From Mortierella alpina (Eukaryota > Mortierellomycota > Mortierellomycetes > Mortierellales > Mortierellaceae), in the NCBI GenBank assembly GCA_029449245.1, contig JANATF010000001.1, forward strand, positions 2,976,001 to 3,040,000: 64,000 nt of DNA, in the 5' to 3' direction. The position numbers were made by a program, and so were the translations under genes. Shown here one piece after another: positions 1 through 12,317 of this stretch. Below the pieces are notes generated by a model that saw only the letters and a list, made by a program, of their open reading frames with translations, was not told where the DNA came from and searched no databases. Numbering within the stretch: position 1 is the stretch's first letter; each line of letters opens with the position of its first letter.

Positions 1-3000
1 TCTGATGCGAGGACCTATCATTGGGTGGAGGGGGTGGAGGGTACGGGCCTGGTCTGGGTCCACCTGGATGGCCATGGTGAGGATGTGGTGGGAAGGGGGG
101 GCGATACTGGTGTGGTGGCGGTGGTGGGTGTGATCCATGCTGGGGAGGACGCTGATGATCACCGTAGAACATGCCTGGGGGTGGAGGTGGGCGGAAGGAA
201 ATGCCGTGAGGCGGCAGTGGATGAGCCATATTGGGGCGAGGTGGATAGCCATGCCCTGGAAACGGCGGTGGTGGTCGCGCATAATTGGACGACTGTGCCA
301 TTGCTCCCGGAGGTGGAGGCGGTGGGTGTAGTGGGGCCAGCGCTGGAGGTCGGGTTGCCAGCGGCAGGTTTCCCGTAGGCGGGGCATGAAGAGCATTGGC
401 GGGTGTCTCTTTCATCCGAGGTGCCTGAGAGGGTGTTGACAAATCTTCCGCGCCTGTTTCCGGACGAGTAGCTCTTTGAAAACCGGACACTCGATATCCT
501 GGTCCTGAACCTCGTGAATGTTCCCCAGAGGAGCCCTGGCCAAGAGGAAGAGCGTTTGCAGAGGATGAGAAGCGATTCTCGTGCGATTCGTAAGGTGGAC
601 GGAACCTGTCGCTCGATCCACCACCTCGGCCTGCGCCACTGTTGCCTCCCCGTCCACCTCGTCCTCTCTCACCTCGGCCCCGGCCCCCACCCCTACCCCC
701 GCCCCGTCCTCTGTGGCCAGCTAGGAACTGTCTCGATTTCCGGAAGCGAGGGTTTTGCATTGCGACCTTCATCACTTCTGGTGGCACTGGCTGGCTCGAC
801 TCCTCCAAGTTGCGGACAAGTTCTCCTGCAAAGCGGTCGTCCTTTTCTATAATCAACGTGTATGCAGTTCCTTTTTCTCCTGCTCGCCCTGTTCGGCCAA
901 CTCGATGGACATGAGAGTCAATATCCCTTGCTACATCGTAGTTGACGACTGTTCGAATAGATTTGATATCTAACCCGCGAGCCGCCACATCCGTGGCAAT
1001 CAGTGTCGGGAACGCTTTCACCTTGAAGTCGTGTACGGCCTTATCGCGTTCCTGCTGCTGCATATCACCATGTAGACACTCGCCTATAAAGGAGGGCGAC
1101 TTTAGTAAGATGGGTCATGTTCAATAGTGGATTTTGTTCACGCGAGTATCACACTTGGGACTTACATTTGATTCCGGCTCTTTTCAGGTTGTCGGTCAGT
1201 TCCACGACGTTGTTCTTTCTAGAGACAAAAATGAGAACACTCCCCACTGCCAAAGACATCGGTGATTAGCTGAATTTCCACAGCGCAATGATCCAACCAT
1301 AGCCCTAAAGCAAAAGTTCTCGCGTACATGCTTCGAACTCGTGCAGCCGTTCCATGAGCCAGTTCCACTTCAATGCTTCGTCCTTCAGAACGTGGATTAC
1401 TTGAGTGACATCCGAGTTGATCTACAGGCGCCGGAGGGACATCAGTAAACAGAATAATGTTAAATGAGATATTGTGGTAGAGGCTGTGACAGGGTTGATA
1501 GCATGAGTCCACATACCTGTCCAACGTTGCCGATTGAAATCCGTACGGGGTCAGTCATGACCTCCCTGGCAAGCCGTTCCACGCGTTTTTGGAAAGTGGC
1601 ACTGAACAGTAGCGCTAGTAAAGTGAACATTTGTCAATAGGCTGGCTATATCATTGTCATTCTTATGAACGTTGGTCCATTGCGGCAGTGCTTACTTTGA
1701 CGATCAGGCCGGATGTTGTCGCAGATCGATCGAACTTGGGGCTCTATTTTGATCATGTTAAAGACCACTTGAGTGTGAATCACCTCGCTCCGAGTGACCA
1801 CTAGCAGTAGTCGACAAACATTAGCAAACCTACCGAACCCAAAGTCAAAGACGCGATCGGCTTCATCTAGCACCAAAAATGATGTTCGTTTGAAGTTGGT
1901 CGCCTTTATCTTAACCATGTCGATAAGTCTTCCAGGGGCGGCGACTACAATTTCAACTCCTGAACGCAGTGTCTTGAACTGATCCTGCTTGCTTGCTCCA
2001 CCGTAAACGACAGCAACTCTGAGGCCGTAGGCTTTGGCAAATCGCTTAGCCTCGTTATAGATTTGGTCCGCCAGTTCACGTGTGGGCGCGAGAATGACAC
2101 CGATCGGCCCATCGCCCTTTTCCAGCTCTGGCTGGTCCATAATGTGGACAATCATTGGCAAAAGGAATGCCGCAGTTTTTCCCGATCCAGTCGCCGCGAT
2201 TCCAATAATATCACGTCCTGAAAGCGCAACTGGTATGGCCTGTCGCTGAATTCCACTGGGCTCCGAGTAGCCCGCTCGACGAATAGTCTCCATTAAAGCC
2301 TCTTCGAATCCAAAATGAGCAAAAGAGATGCAAGGTTTTGCGACATCTGCTCCTGTAACGCGCATGTCTACTCATTGCAATATAAGCGCAATCAGTAGCT
2401 ACTCGCGTGCACACATACAGCATATGTAGCATATATATAGATGGAGGTCATGACATACCAAGATCCGTCCTGACCTGCCTAACTTGGTCCTCGGAGAGTT
2501 TGGCAATATCCTCATGCTCCTGATAGAAGCATTTCTCGATATCCATGTAATCTTGTCTGGAATGGTCAACTCTAGGCAACGGTGTGATCTCCTTCTTGAC
2601 ATTTGCTTGAGCGTCATAAGACACTTCATCGGCGTCATATCTATAAAACATTCAGCTGTGTAAGCGGAGGCGCTCTGTTGCAATCATAAGTCCACCATGG
2701 CAGGTCCTCCCGTGAACTTACTGGTCAGCGGCGTTATCGATTGCACGCGCAGTCGCATAAACCTCCTCATCAGAGTCAGCGTTCTATAAGACAGCGCGCG
2801 ATGTTAGTTATAAAGTGGTAATTACAGAAACAGCAGGTGGGGACACTAGCTCAAGGACATACCTCATCGCGATCTCTGACGGGTCCGCCTTGACCGATGG
2901 TGATTCCTTTCTTCTTCATGTGCTTCATATAACTCTCAACGTAGTCTTCATCCTCGATATCATCACGTCGCACCTAAGCATGATTGAGGTTCTGGTCAGT

Positions 3001-3639
3001 GCGAGACCATGGAGCCAGTATACACGAATAACTGACTTTGTTACCTTTTCTTCGGATGGTTTTTCGGCCTCCTGCTGGACTTGAGTGTCGATTTCGGCCA
3101 TGAATGCGTCTAGCGGATCATAATCATCGTCGCCTTGATCCGCTTGGTCTGAGAAACTCTTGGTGGGCTCTAAGAGGAGGTGCGAAAGGGGACCAATTTA
3201 TACATGTCCAAGCTGTGGATCGCACATCTCGAGTCCCTTGAATCCTGCTATGACTGGTACCTTTCTTGGGTTGAAGTCGCGAGAAGGCGTCGTCATCGTC
3301 ATCGTCGTCTCCTGCCGCATGTTTTCTTGGAAGTAGTGGTGGTGATGGTGGTACTGCCTCTGACGGTTTTGGCGCACTTAGCCGTGTAAGGCCATCGTCG
3401 TCGTTGTCTTTGAATTGTTTATTATCGACCACGTCGTTATCCTGAGTATGGTCCAGCTTGATCAGCTTTCGCTTGGGTGGCCCTGACATCTTTTCTGAAT
3501 CGCTGTCGTCGTCGTCGTCATTGAATCCGAGCGCTGTTTTGGCAGGGCGTGCCAGCGGATTGGGCCTTGCGTTTGCTCCTGAGCCGCTCCCTGAGACGCC
3601 TCCTAGGTTGATGTTGATGCATCGCTTGCCGAGACTCAT
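1..3639 (-). CDS. DDX42-like DEAD-box ATP-dependent RNA helicase (C-terminal end beyond window)
   Basis: Superfamily 2 RNA helicase of the DDX42 type, a family tied to spliceosome assembly. The ATG at 3639 starts an acidic N-terminus with poly-Asp runs. The core follows: SFAHFGF and a Q motif, motif I ATGSGKT, PTRELA, DEAD (about 1864-1875), SAT (about 1602-1610), then RGLD and the helicase C-terminal motif HRVGRTGR (about 890-910). The stretch after that (FAGELVRNLE, AMQNPRFRKS) matches DDX42 closely. An RGG-rich and then proline-rich tail runs off the window edge. About a dozen exons join with canonical GT-AG introns. The usual TPGR motif reads APGR here. The gene is divergent from the JmjC gene, with a 410-base gap. 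The family call is secure; the role in this organism is inferred. Confidence 0.93.
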
Positions 3640-4049
3640 GGCTCGCGGCGGGTCTGGTGTCGAGGCAAAATGGAAATGGAAAGGAAAGAAACACAGGCTG
3701 AGATTCATGCTCGAGAGGGGCCATTTTGGAAAGCGCAAGATGAAAAGGGCAGTCCTGCCACACGTCGTTTTGAGCCCCCGCCCAGCTTGGCGCCCTTCGC
3801 CTTTTCTCCCTCTCTCCCCACGAGCAACTGCACGCACAGCGGCCTGCGTCGAATGCAAGATACACACCCACGCTGCCTCCCGCTCTCTCGCCCGCTCTCC
3901 TCCACCCCCTGCACTGGCCTCGTCCTCCTCCTCGCTGCCTTGACGCCCACCCTTCCTTGCGCGCAAGCACCGTCCACGTTCCCACCTCCACAGCACCGCC
4001 TTCCTCTTGTGCTGCAAAACCCACGTCTGCAGGTGTGCAGTGCGCCACG
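3640..4049. promoter_or_regulatory. Divergent intergenic region, helicase / JmjC gene
   Basis: This 410-base gap lies between two divergent start codons. Its right half, about 3780-3990, is CT-rich on the plus strand, as is common in the leaders of fungal genes. I saw no convincing TATA box or other specific site. Confidence 0.4.
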
Positions 4050-7000
4050 ATGCAGGCCGCCTCCATCCAGAGGGCTGCGATGCAGAACCATGTCGACTTG
4101 GTACCAATGCATTACGGCACCATAATGGCACGAGGATTCCCGTTCACACCTGTGAAACGCATCAACGTGAATCAAGCCAGCCAAGATCAGCTACGAGCTG
4201 AGGTTGAGACGATCTGTGTCGCAGGAGGCACCCCATTTGTGCTCGAGGACTGGCACAATAGTCCCAGCTGGAACCATACCTTGTTCACCTTCCCGCACAT
4301 CAATGAGATCTATGGCAATGAAGGTAAAAAGCAGAATCCGGGCTTTTGAATCAACTTCGCGTCTTGTAAAGAGCTTACTTGGACTATAATTAAGTTTTTA
4401 TTCGTCTGATCTTTGACACGTCGTTGAAGCCATACTCTGTCGCGACCAGCACAGTGCTAAGGACGTCAAGCTCCTCATGAAGGACTATATCCGGCAGGTG
4501 CATGCAGACAGCCTCCCACTGACACCCACCAGCGTCGAAGCTGCGGAGGATACCCACATGGCCTCGACCCCGATCACTGAGATTGGCAGCCATCCGAGCG
4601 CCGCAGCTACAACAGTAAAGTCGGAGGTTCCGTCAGAGACACAGGTCAAGGAACTCTGGGAGCCTTTGCTCTATGCTAAGGATGTAACCTGCCCCGAGCA
4701 CTGGCGAGTCAACCTCATGGAGAGCGGCACCCTGCCACAATTCCTCGCATACATGCGTGAGAACGACCTGAGTTAGTCCCTCTTGCACCCGCGTATATTG
4801 TCCTAGTATCGTGCTCTTGCACCTTTACACCTTGATCTTAAGACTAATTTTACGTACCCCGCTCACGCTACTGCTGATGTTCTTTGTATAGACACGCTTA
4901 ATGAGCATGCCGCAGAGAACCTGATGATATATATTGGCCAAGCTGGTACTTGGTGAGAGTCGATATTCGTCGCGTTAATTTTGTTGACATTATTCGCGCA
5001 TGTCACTGACGCCAGCACATTTTTCTTCATCGGCCTGCGATAGGACGCCTGCACACATTGACCAGTGTGGGGCTATCGGACACAACATCATGGTCTGGGC
5101 CGACAAAGGTAACATTGGTTTGGTTGTGCAGCTAGATGATGCCAGTAGCATGTAATCGCGACATACTGACGCGCCGCTTCTTTGTCCTCGGTAGACTCCT
5201 CATCCGTCTGGTTTATGGTAAAAGCCGAGGACAAATTCAAGGCTGAGTCGTTATGGAGGTCAATTGGCCAACCTTTAGAGTACGAGAGCTACTTCGCGAC
5301 AGTGGACGAGATGGCCAAAGCGGACTTTCCGATCTACGTAGTGGAGCAAAAGATCGGAGACTTTGTCATGGTACCGTCGCAGAGCTACCATCAAGTGGTG
5401 AACTTGGTAAGTGCTTGCTGTTGATTCACATCGTTTGCGAGCCTAAGACATGTGGTAAATTCGCGTTGAGCACTCTCTAATGCGTGGATATCCCTCGTAT
5501 GAAATCCAGGGCAAGGCGACTATCAAGGTGTCATGGAACAGGCTGACGGCCAACTGCCTCAAGGCTGCAATCACACAGGTCCTTCCACGTTACAGAGAGT
5601 AAACGTGCCTCCTTGCTTTCGGTGATGTTCTTGCATCTGGATTCGAAAAGGTCTTCCTGTGTCTAATCATACTTTGTCATGGGTATGATTATTAACATAG
5701 AATTGGACGTCCAGAGGGCTACCGGATCAAGATGATTACGCAAAGCGCTCTGGAGGCATGGACCGTGCTACTGGACTCCCAATCTGCAAACCTCCCATTA
5801 TCTAAAGAGCAATTCTGTGAATCGTTCAAAACCGTCTTGAGGCTGTACAAGACCATCGTGGAGGAGGATTGGGTCGATTTGAATATCATGGATCATCGTG
5901 GTGCCACGTTTGAAAGGCCGAGACGTCTTACTAACGCTCCGCCTGCGGTCTGTGACTTTTGCTGTGCCGATCTCTGGAACCGCCAGCTTCACTGCTCAAG
6001 GTGCGCACTGGATAACGACAACTACGATATTTGCACCCGGTGTTTTGCTTTAGGACGTGGATGCGCGCACCGGGCTGGCTCCATGGAATTTGTCGAGATG
6101 TTTTCGATGCGCTCATGTCAGCGACTATATTCGAGAGCTATTAAAGCATGGAACCGCTCACAGGTCCTCGCCGGATGCGAATGTCATGAGCAGCTACCAG
6201 ATGACTGGGCTAACGGGTGAGTTTGTGATTAAGATTGTTGCTATGAAGTATATGCGTCGTTATGGTCGTTGTAAACTGACATGTCTTGTCCTATGTTCGA
6301 TTTAGAATCACGCCCTCCGACGAGAAATATTCTTTCGCTTCAGTAGCCTACAAGAGACAGTTTATGTTGACTAGATCAGTAAGTGCTTGTTTGCGATAGG
6401 TCGTTATGACTTCATTAGAGGCGTTTTTTTTTTTTTTTTTTGATATTCTACTTCTTCTCAACACCTTTGAGTTCATACTTAATCAATTTAGACATGCCAC
6501 CGATGCCGCAGTTACAACCGATACATGGTGTCAGCCCAATGCTCCAAGTGCTGGAACACGTACTGCGAAGCCTGTTTATATGCATATTACGACATCCTTT
6601 GGAGGGATACCGAGAGTAGCCGTGTGCAATGGGAATGTCCAAAATGTACCCAGCAATGTCACTGCAAACCTTGCGACAAGAAAGCCGGCATCAAGCACAA
6701 GGTGTCATTGCGGCGAAAACGAAAGCGCGGCTCAACGTTCACGAGGCCAGAAGACGATCATCGGAATCGGGGCGGCGTCAGTGATTGTATCGATAAGAGT
6801 TTCGCAGCAGACACAATGGATAGCGACGATGAGAGTTCTACGAACAGCGATAGCAACCGTGACCAAGAGGAGAGCTACAGTATCAAGGAGAACACCAATG
6901 GCGTTTCAAGCTCAAAACGGATATGCGGGGCTGGCCTCAGCAAGCGCGATGTCAAGCGCAGGATGCCGAGCAAGTTCAAGCGTGATTACGATGAAACCTA

Positions 7001-7337
7001 CAGCGATAGCGACAGCCATAGCAACAATCAAAGCATCAGCCACGTTTTGGGGTCGAGGAGCAAATTCACTGCCAAGCTTCCGACACCGAGAGCGTTTCAG
7101 CGTGATGGGGTGTCTGCGAACGATACACAAGCGAGAGATGCTGTCAAGACTGCAGGCGACCCCAAGAAGGTCAAACTCCCTCGCAAGCGCAAGAGAGCAC
7201 CTTACGACATGGACCAACAGCAAGGACGCTCCTTCAATGACCTTGAAAGTCGTTTGCTGTCAAGGAAGCAGTTCGATCATTTAATGGTGTTCAGCCCACG
7301 CAAATCGCTCAAGCGTCCTCGCTCTCAAGATCAATAA
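4050..7337 (+). CDS. JmjC-domain protein with 4CXXC_R1-type zinc finger (putative histone demethylase)
   Basis: Nine exons (4050-4323, 4430-4771, 4892-4952, 5044-5108, 5195-5406, 5510-5598, 5701-6216, 6306-6378, 6492-7337) give 825 residues. The ATG at 4050 is the first in frame. The JmjC domain has the iron-binding H-x-D (HID, about residues 229-231) and the distal His in SYHQ (about 313), so it should bind Fe(II) and 2-oxoglutarate. A first cysteine-rich block (CDFC...CSRC...CTRC, about 431-460) is followed by CHRC...CSKC...YCEAC...CPKC...CHCKPC (about 546-610), the pattern of the zf-4CXXC_R1 finger. The C-terminus is basic and rich in Lys/Arg. Lysine demethylation of histones is the expected role; the target residue cannot be read from sequence. 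It is convergent with FRS1. Confidence 0.9.
6427..6441 (+). repeat. Poly-T tract in the last intron of the JmjC gene
   Basis: A run of about 15 T lies in the intron at 6379-6491. It does not touch coding sequence. It is too far from the acceptor to be a normal polypyrimidine tract. Confidence 0.8.
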
Positions 7338-7513
7338 TAAACTTGCTCGTATTATTGAACGCATTTCTTTTACATTCTTCAGTCTCGTTTTTCAAAGTGC
7401 TTTGGTGTTCTTTATATCATTTCTTCTTCTACGCTGTTACTCTTGACATTTTTTTTGTTTATACCTGGATATACTGTTGTCCTCGAACCATTCCTCCTGC
7501 CAAAAAGTGATAT

Positions 7514-10150
7514 TTACAGGAAAGGCTCGAGATCGAACTCCATGGCCGAGGTGGGGAAGTTGAGACCATACTTCTCCAAGACCTCGGGGTGAAGAATACC
7601 GAAGGAGCCAATGACCTTGGTCTCTCCCTTCTGGCGAAGGTAAATGTCGGCGCTTCTTGAAGGGAAGTATGTGGGGTCTAATGAAAAACAAGAAATAATA
7701 ATAATAAACAAAAAGTCAATATTGCGCCCGGAGGGGTAGCGGCACCTTACTGATAGATACGACAGCAACGTGTCCCAGCAACAAAACGTACTCTCAGAAT
7801 CCTGGATCCAGTAGCCAGATGCCTTTCCGTCCTTGTCGACGGGCTGGCAATGCAACATCTGCAGTGTGCGGTCAAGAAGTCCATGGATCTGCTCCAGCCC
7901 ACTGGTCTTGTTCGAGTAGGTGGCACAGACCTTACGAACGTTGCGAGAGCGACGCTCCATCGAATCATCCTTGATCGCAGTGTCACCGACCTCGAAGACC
8001 TTAATTGGCAACGAGTGCTTCTTGTTTTCCTTCAAGGTCTTCAATACACCGGGAAGAAGAGAGGTGCGGACGACCTGGTATTCAGCCGTCTTGGGGTGAG
8101 CAAGGCGGACAGCAATGTTGCCAGGATCCTTCTGACGCAAGAAAGCAAAGTTCTCGTCATGTGAGCACTGTAGTCAGAGAAACACCAGGAAGTAAAGAAG
8201 GGAGTCGATTAATAAACAAGACATGGCCCCATAAGCTGTCGAGCCAAGCAAGACACACAAAGCGCGAGTTTAAAAGATCCTCGTCTGCTACTCCGTACCA
8301 AGGTCAAGGGGCTGACTTCGCTCCATCCAGCAAGGGCGAGCTCCACGCGGGCAACGTCGGCCAGTTTGTTGAGAGGGTAGGGCTTTCCAATGGTGCTGAC
8401 GGAGGGTGCGGTGTGGGGCAAGTTGTTGAAGCCGTAGGCGATGGCAACGTCCTCCATAATATCACATTGATGGAGAACATCCGACCGAGTCACAGGAACC
8501 TGAACCACAACCTCGTTCTTGTCCTCCTTGCTGGGCGACGCCTCCAATGACATCTTGTTCAACAGATCGCAAATCTCGTCGGGGTTCAACTTCAGACCCG
8601 TGCAGCTGTTGATGTAGTCCACCTTGGCTGTTGCTGTGCGAGATGTGAGGTCGGGAGTCACTCCAGCAGGCAGACGGTTATCCTCGTAGATGATCTCCAC
8701 GGGCTCGACACTAAAATCAGTGTAGAAATTAGGAACAAGTGAGTCATGATGTTCAAAGAGTGCAAGCAAGATGACTGCAGCAGGTGGGAAACTCACGTGA
8801 AGGGCTCGGCGCAGTACTCCGAGAACATGGCAACCATGGTGTTGAGGACAATCTTGCCCTTGGTCAGATCTGTTGCCGTACACTCAATAAACACATTCTT
8901 CGTGTCCAGAGTAATCTTGGAGTGGTTGCTGTTGATGATGGGAGGAAGGGAGAGGACTTGACGCTTCGAGTCGTAAATGATGGGGTACACGGGCGAGTCG
9001 CGAATGATGGGCAAGAACTTTCCGAGATGTTTGTCGCTCTCGTAAAAGGTCATCAATTCCTCTGCGTTCATGTTCTTCTCCTGGTTCAAGGGCACGAACT
9101 GAATCTCCTTAGGCGCCAAGGCTTCATAGGTGAAAGGCCCCTGAATCGTGTCAAAATCGTGGGTTCCAATGGCAACCAGAGTGCGCTTCCTGCAAATGTT
9201 CATGTGGAGCTTGTCCTGCAGGTCGATGAAGTTCTTGTAGTTCAGTTCCGTGAACTTGACGTTCCTGAGAAGAGCACCGACGACAAAGGGTCTGATACGC
9301 GAGGTCTGTGTTTTCAAGCAAAGTGCGTAGTTAGTGAGTCGTCTTCTAGGAGATGATCATTCGACATCGCTTTAGTGAATAAACGACGCAAAGGACAAAC
9401 CTCGGGCTTGACAATAATCTTCTGAAGAGGCTGTCCGTTGGGAGGCTGGACGGTCTTGTACATTGGAGGCTTTGTCTTACCCTGGAAGACCAGCAAGGAC
9501 CGAGAGATACCCTCATGGCAGAGCAAATCGTAACTAAGGCAAATGGGATTCGTTCGGAACGGCGAGCAGTTAGACAAACGTGATGCTATTGCCCTGTTCC
9601 TAGCATGCCCTGTTCCTAGTATGCCCTGTTCCTAGTATGCACTGCTGCGTCAGGTATGGAGTGTGGCCGTACCGATTGGCAGGGATATCGATCTTGAGGA
9701 TAGGTCTATCCGAGACGGTATCATCCACCTTGTGGGCTCCGACTTCACGGATGGCCATCTCCTTTGGTGAGGTCTACGGGCGTGGGCGATATGTAGTGAG
9801 TCAGAAGTTGTTTAAAAGAAAGTCGACGCCATCCAGAGCCTGACCCGCAGGACATAGTCAGAAGCTTACATCTTCCTCAAGCTCGATTCCAAAGTTGAAG
9901 CAAAGGTCCATGAACTCATCGAAGGCTGTGCATGGGCGAGAAGTTTAGGTAGAAGAGAAAGGAAGGTTTGGTGAGTGCTCTGACTTGCAATGGCTTGTTT
10001 GCACATGAGAGAAGGTGGAGGATGTCCTCCTCGGGTCCGCGTTGGTCGGCAGAGGTGTATCGGGTGAGAGAGTGCAGCAAAAGACACTTTACTATAGTCC
10101 CTTCCGAGGGCCGTGTAGAGCTCCTCCTTGTCAACGTTAACGGTGGGCAT
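7514..10150 (-). CDS. FRS1: Cytosolic phenylalanine-tRNA ligase beta subunit
   Basis: Beta chain of the alpha2-beta2 enzyme that charges tRNA-Phe with phenylalanine. Translation starts at the ATG at 10150 ([12 protein letters not shown]) and ends at TAA 7514-7516. Eight exons join cleanly. They carry the eukaryotic B1 domain ([18 protein letters not shown]), the B3/B4 region ([14 protein letters not shown]), the B5 DNA-binding-like domain ([14 protein letters not shown]), and the C-terminal catalytic-like fold ([32 protein letters not shown]). The ending, [16 protein letters not shown], is diagnostic of this family. All splice sites I could place are GT-AG. It is convergent with the JmjC gene and in tandem with the bZIP gene upstream. 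Confidence 0.95.
9591..9638. repeat. Three 16-bp tandem repeats in an FRS1 intron
   Basis: The unit GCCCTGTTCCTAGYAT occurs three times head to tail at 9591-9606, 9607-9622 and 9623-9638. Copy 1 differs from copies 2 and 3 by one base. The array lies in the intron before the exon coding NRYDLLCHE reads on, so it does not alter the protein. Confidence 0.93.
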
Positions 10151-10662
10151 GCTGGGTGGGTGATGGGTGTGCCGTCTGCTCGTGTTAGCAAGAGATTAAA
10201 TAGAGCACGTTTGTTTATGTTGATCCACGCCGAGTCATAGTCTTAAGGGCCACAGGCACATCACTCTACAAGCCAATGTGCGTTGCACACCGCACAAACT
10301 ATGTGCATCCAGAATGACAGGTTTAGGATCGACAGCACAGCATGCTGCAGACGCCGTCAGCATCGATCGCTTGAGTATCATACTGACACACCTTGAGCAT
10401 ACAATCAAGGCAAGGTCTTTCTTGTCGCACAACAAAGGATTTTATCCGCATCAACTATGTAATATACATGTCCACAACTCTTGGAAAGCAAAAGCAAGCA
10501 AATAGAAAATAGCAAGAAGAACACAGTCTTGATGATGCGAAAGTATGGTGATGAACAAGACGAAAGCAAGCGGATTATATATCAAAAAAGGCCGAAAGGG
10601 ATACTACACTACTTTCGTGAGATCCTTCTCGTCCACACCTGTACATGACTGTCAAGAATCAA
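10151..10662. other. Intergenic region, bZIP 3' flank / FRS1 promoter
   Basis: This stretch holds 512 bases between tandem minus-strand genes. It must contain the bZIP terminator and the FRS1 promoter. I found no tRNA, repeat or clear motif in it. Confidence 0.4.
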
Positions 10663-12317
10663 TTAATAGGCATCAAGTTTGATACGCTTGCTAGCCTGCT
10701 CATCAAGTCCCGCAGAAAACTCGTTGAGACGAGAGTCCTTTTCGACAATGAGACCACGGAGCCACTTCACCTCCATCTCCAATTCCTTGACGCGGGCCTC
10801 GAGGGTTTCAGCGCGCAGGGTCTGCTCCTTGGCGGTCTGCTCCAGAGCCTGCTCTCTCAACTTCTTCTTGTAACGGAAGCGAGCGGAGGCAGCGGTGTTA
10901 CGGCGCCTCTTGTCTTCCTCGGCGGCAACCTTGGAGACATAGTCGGGGTCATCCTTGGAGAACGAGTCCATGGCCGAAAGCTCATGCTTGATATCGGATC
11001 CAAAGTCGTCGTCATCCTTGTCTTCAGCAGCGGTAGCGAGGGCCTTGGCAGCCAAAGCAGCCTTGGCGGTGCTGGCAGCGGTGGCGGCAGCGGCTATAGC
11101 GCTGGCGTGGGTAGTGGTAGGACTCTTGGGGGCCAATGCAACCAAGGGCGAGGCAGGAGCAATAGCCGGATGGCTCTGGAGAGATCTCTGCTGCTTCTTC
11201 GTCATAGTTGGGGCCGCCTTGTACTGAGGCAAGGGCTGGCGCAAAAGCTTTGCAGCTGCGGGCGTAGTGGGCGCCGTGGCAGGAGCAATGTTCGGCAAGA
11301 GCAGAGGCAAACCAGACGAACGCTGGTATGTCTGCTGCTGCTGCTGCTGAACGAATTGCGGTTGCTGAAGCTGCTGTTGCTGTTGCACCTGAGCCGATGC
11401 CGAGTAGGCGGCCAACAGTGAGTGGAAGGCATTGATCGCGGCAGCTTGCTCCTGGAGCTCGGGCAGGTTCTGAACCTTCTCCGCGTTCACAGGGTTGCGC
11501 TGACGAGTACGCTCCAAAAGAGACAGGGGGCGAGATTCTACAAGCGAGCGATTGATATCTTTCAGTTGTTAGAGGAGCGACGCGGTGCATAACAATGCGA
11601 CGGTAGGGGACAATAATAGGAGAGGCAAAGACGGGAGGTTCATCTGCATATTGCAGGATATTGCTGTGTGACACCGGCGCTAGAGAACGCGCGCACAAGG
11701 CAGGCTAGGGAGCGTGAGCGTGCTTTCACTCACAGGGCACCCCCACTCATGCAAAAAAGCACACTACGTCCCTTCGCAAGCAGGCAGGTTGGAGTGTCAC
11801 TGGCTGCGCTAGCGCGTGATTATGATTGGCTGAGACTGGGTTGACGGCTGTTGGCTGGATTAATAATTGCTATCCATCCGGTCAGTCACCCCAGTCCAGA
11901 GAGATAAAGGGGAGGGGGCAGGTATGTGATGCAATCTGTGCGATACGGGCTGAGTGCGGGAAAGTCCGTGTACAGATTCGAGGGATCCAATTTACCTTCT
12001 TGAGGAAGGTTCAAGTACTCCATCAGATGCTGCTGATCCAGGGCCGACTGGGGGTTGTGACCAACTGCCTTGGCGGGCGCGGGCTTGGCCTCAACAGGGG
12101 CAGGGGCACCAAGCCCTTGGAGCGACGGGCGGTTCATGGACGAAAACGCCTCGAATCCAGAGTCCTGTTCAAAGATGCCAAGACCAGGGGGCATATCAAA
12201 CGTGAACTCTGCATTGGTCCAAAGAGAGAGCTCGGCCGAGTAGTCCTCAGGCGAGGAGATGACCGGCGACTCGGCGTTGAGGTTGGCAATAAGCGAAAGA
12301 TAAGGATTTTCAGACAT
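10663..12317 (-). CDS. CYS-3/Met28-like bZIP transcription factor
   Basis: Two exons (11996-12317 and 10663-11537) split by a 458-base intron give 398 residues. The basic region EEDKRRRNTAASARFRYKKK followed by REQALE is the hallmark of the fungal CYS-3/ZIP1 group, in which N..A..ARFR contacts DNA. It is followed by a leucine zipper (KEQTLRAETLEARVKELEME). The N-terminal half has Gln-rich runs (QQQQQ) and a long Ala/Pro-rich stretch, which look like activation regions. In Neurospora, CYS-3 switches on sulfur assimilation; here the target pathway is only inferred from the basic region. The gene is divergent from the hydrolase gene across 1.6 kb. The intron separates the N-terminal acidic segment from the Gln-rich part. 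Confidence 0.9.

Noticed and set aside
3124-4131. Longer N-terminus for the DDX42-like helicase reading upstream of 3639
   Set aside because: The upstream part is Arg/Trp/Gly-rich translation of a GA-rich leader and overlaps the start region of the divergent gene.
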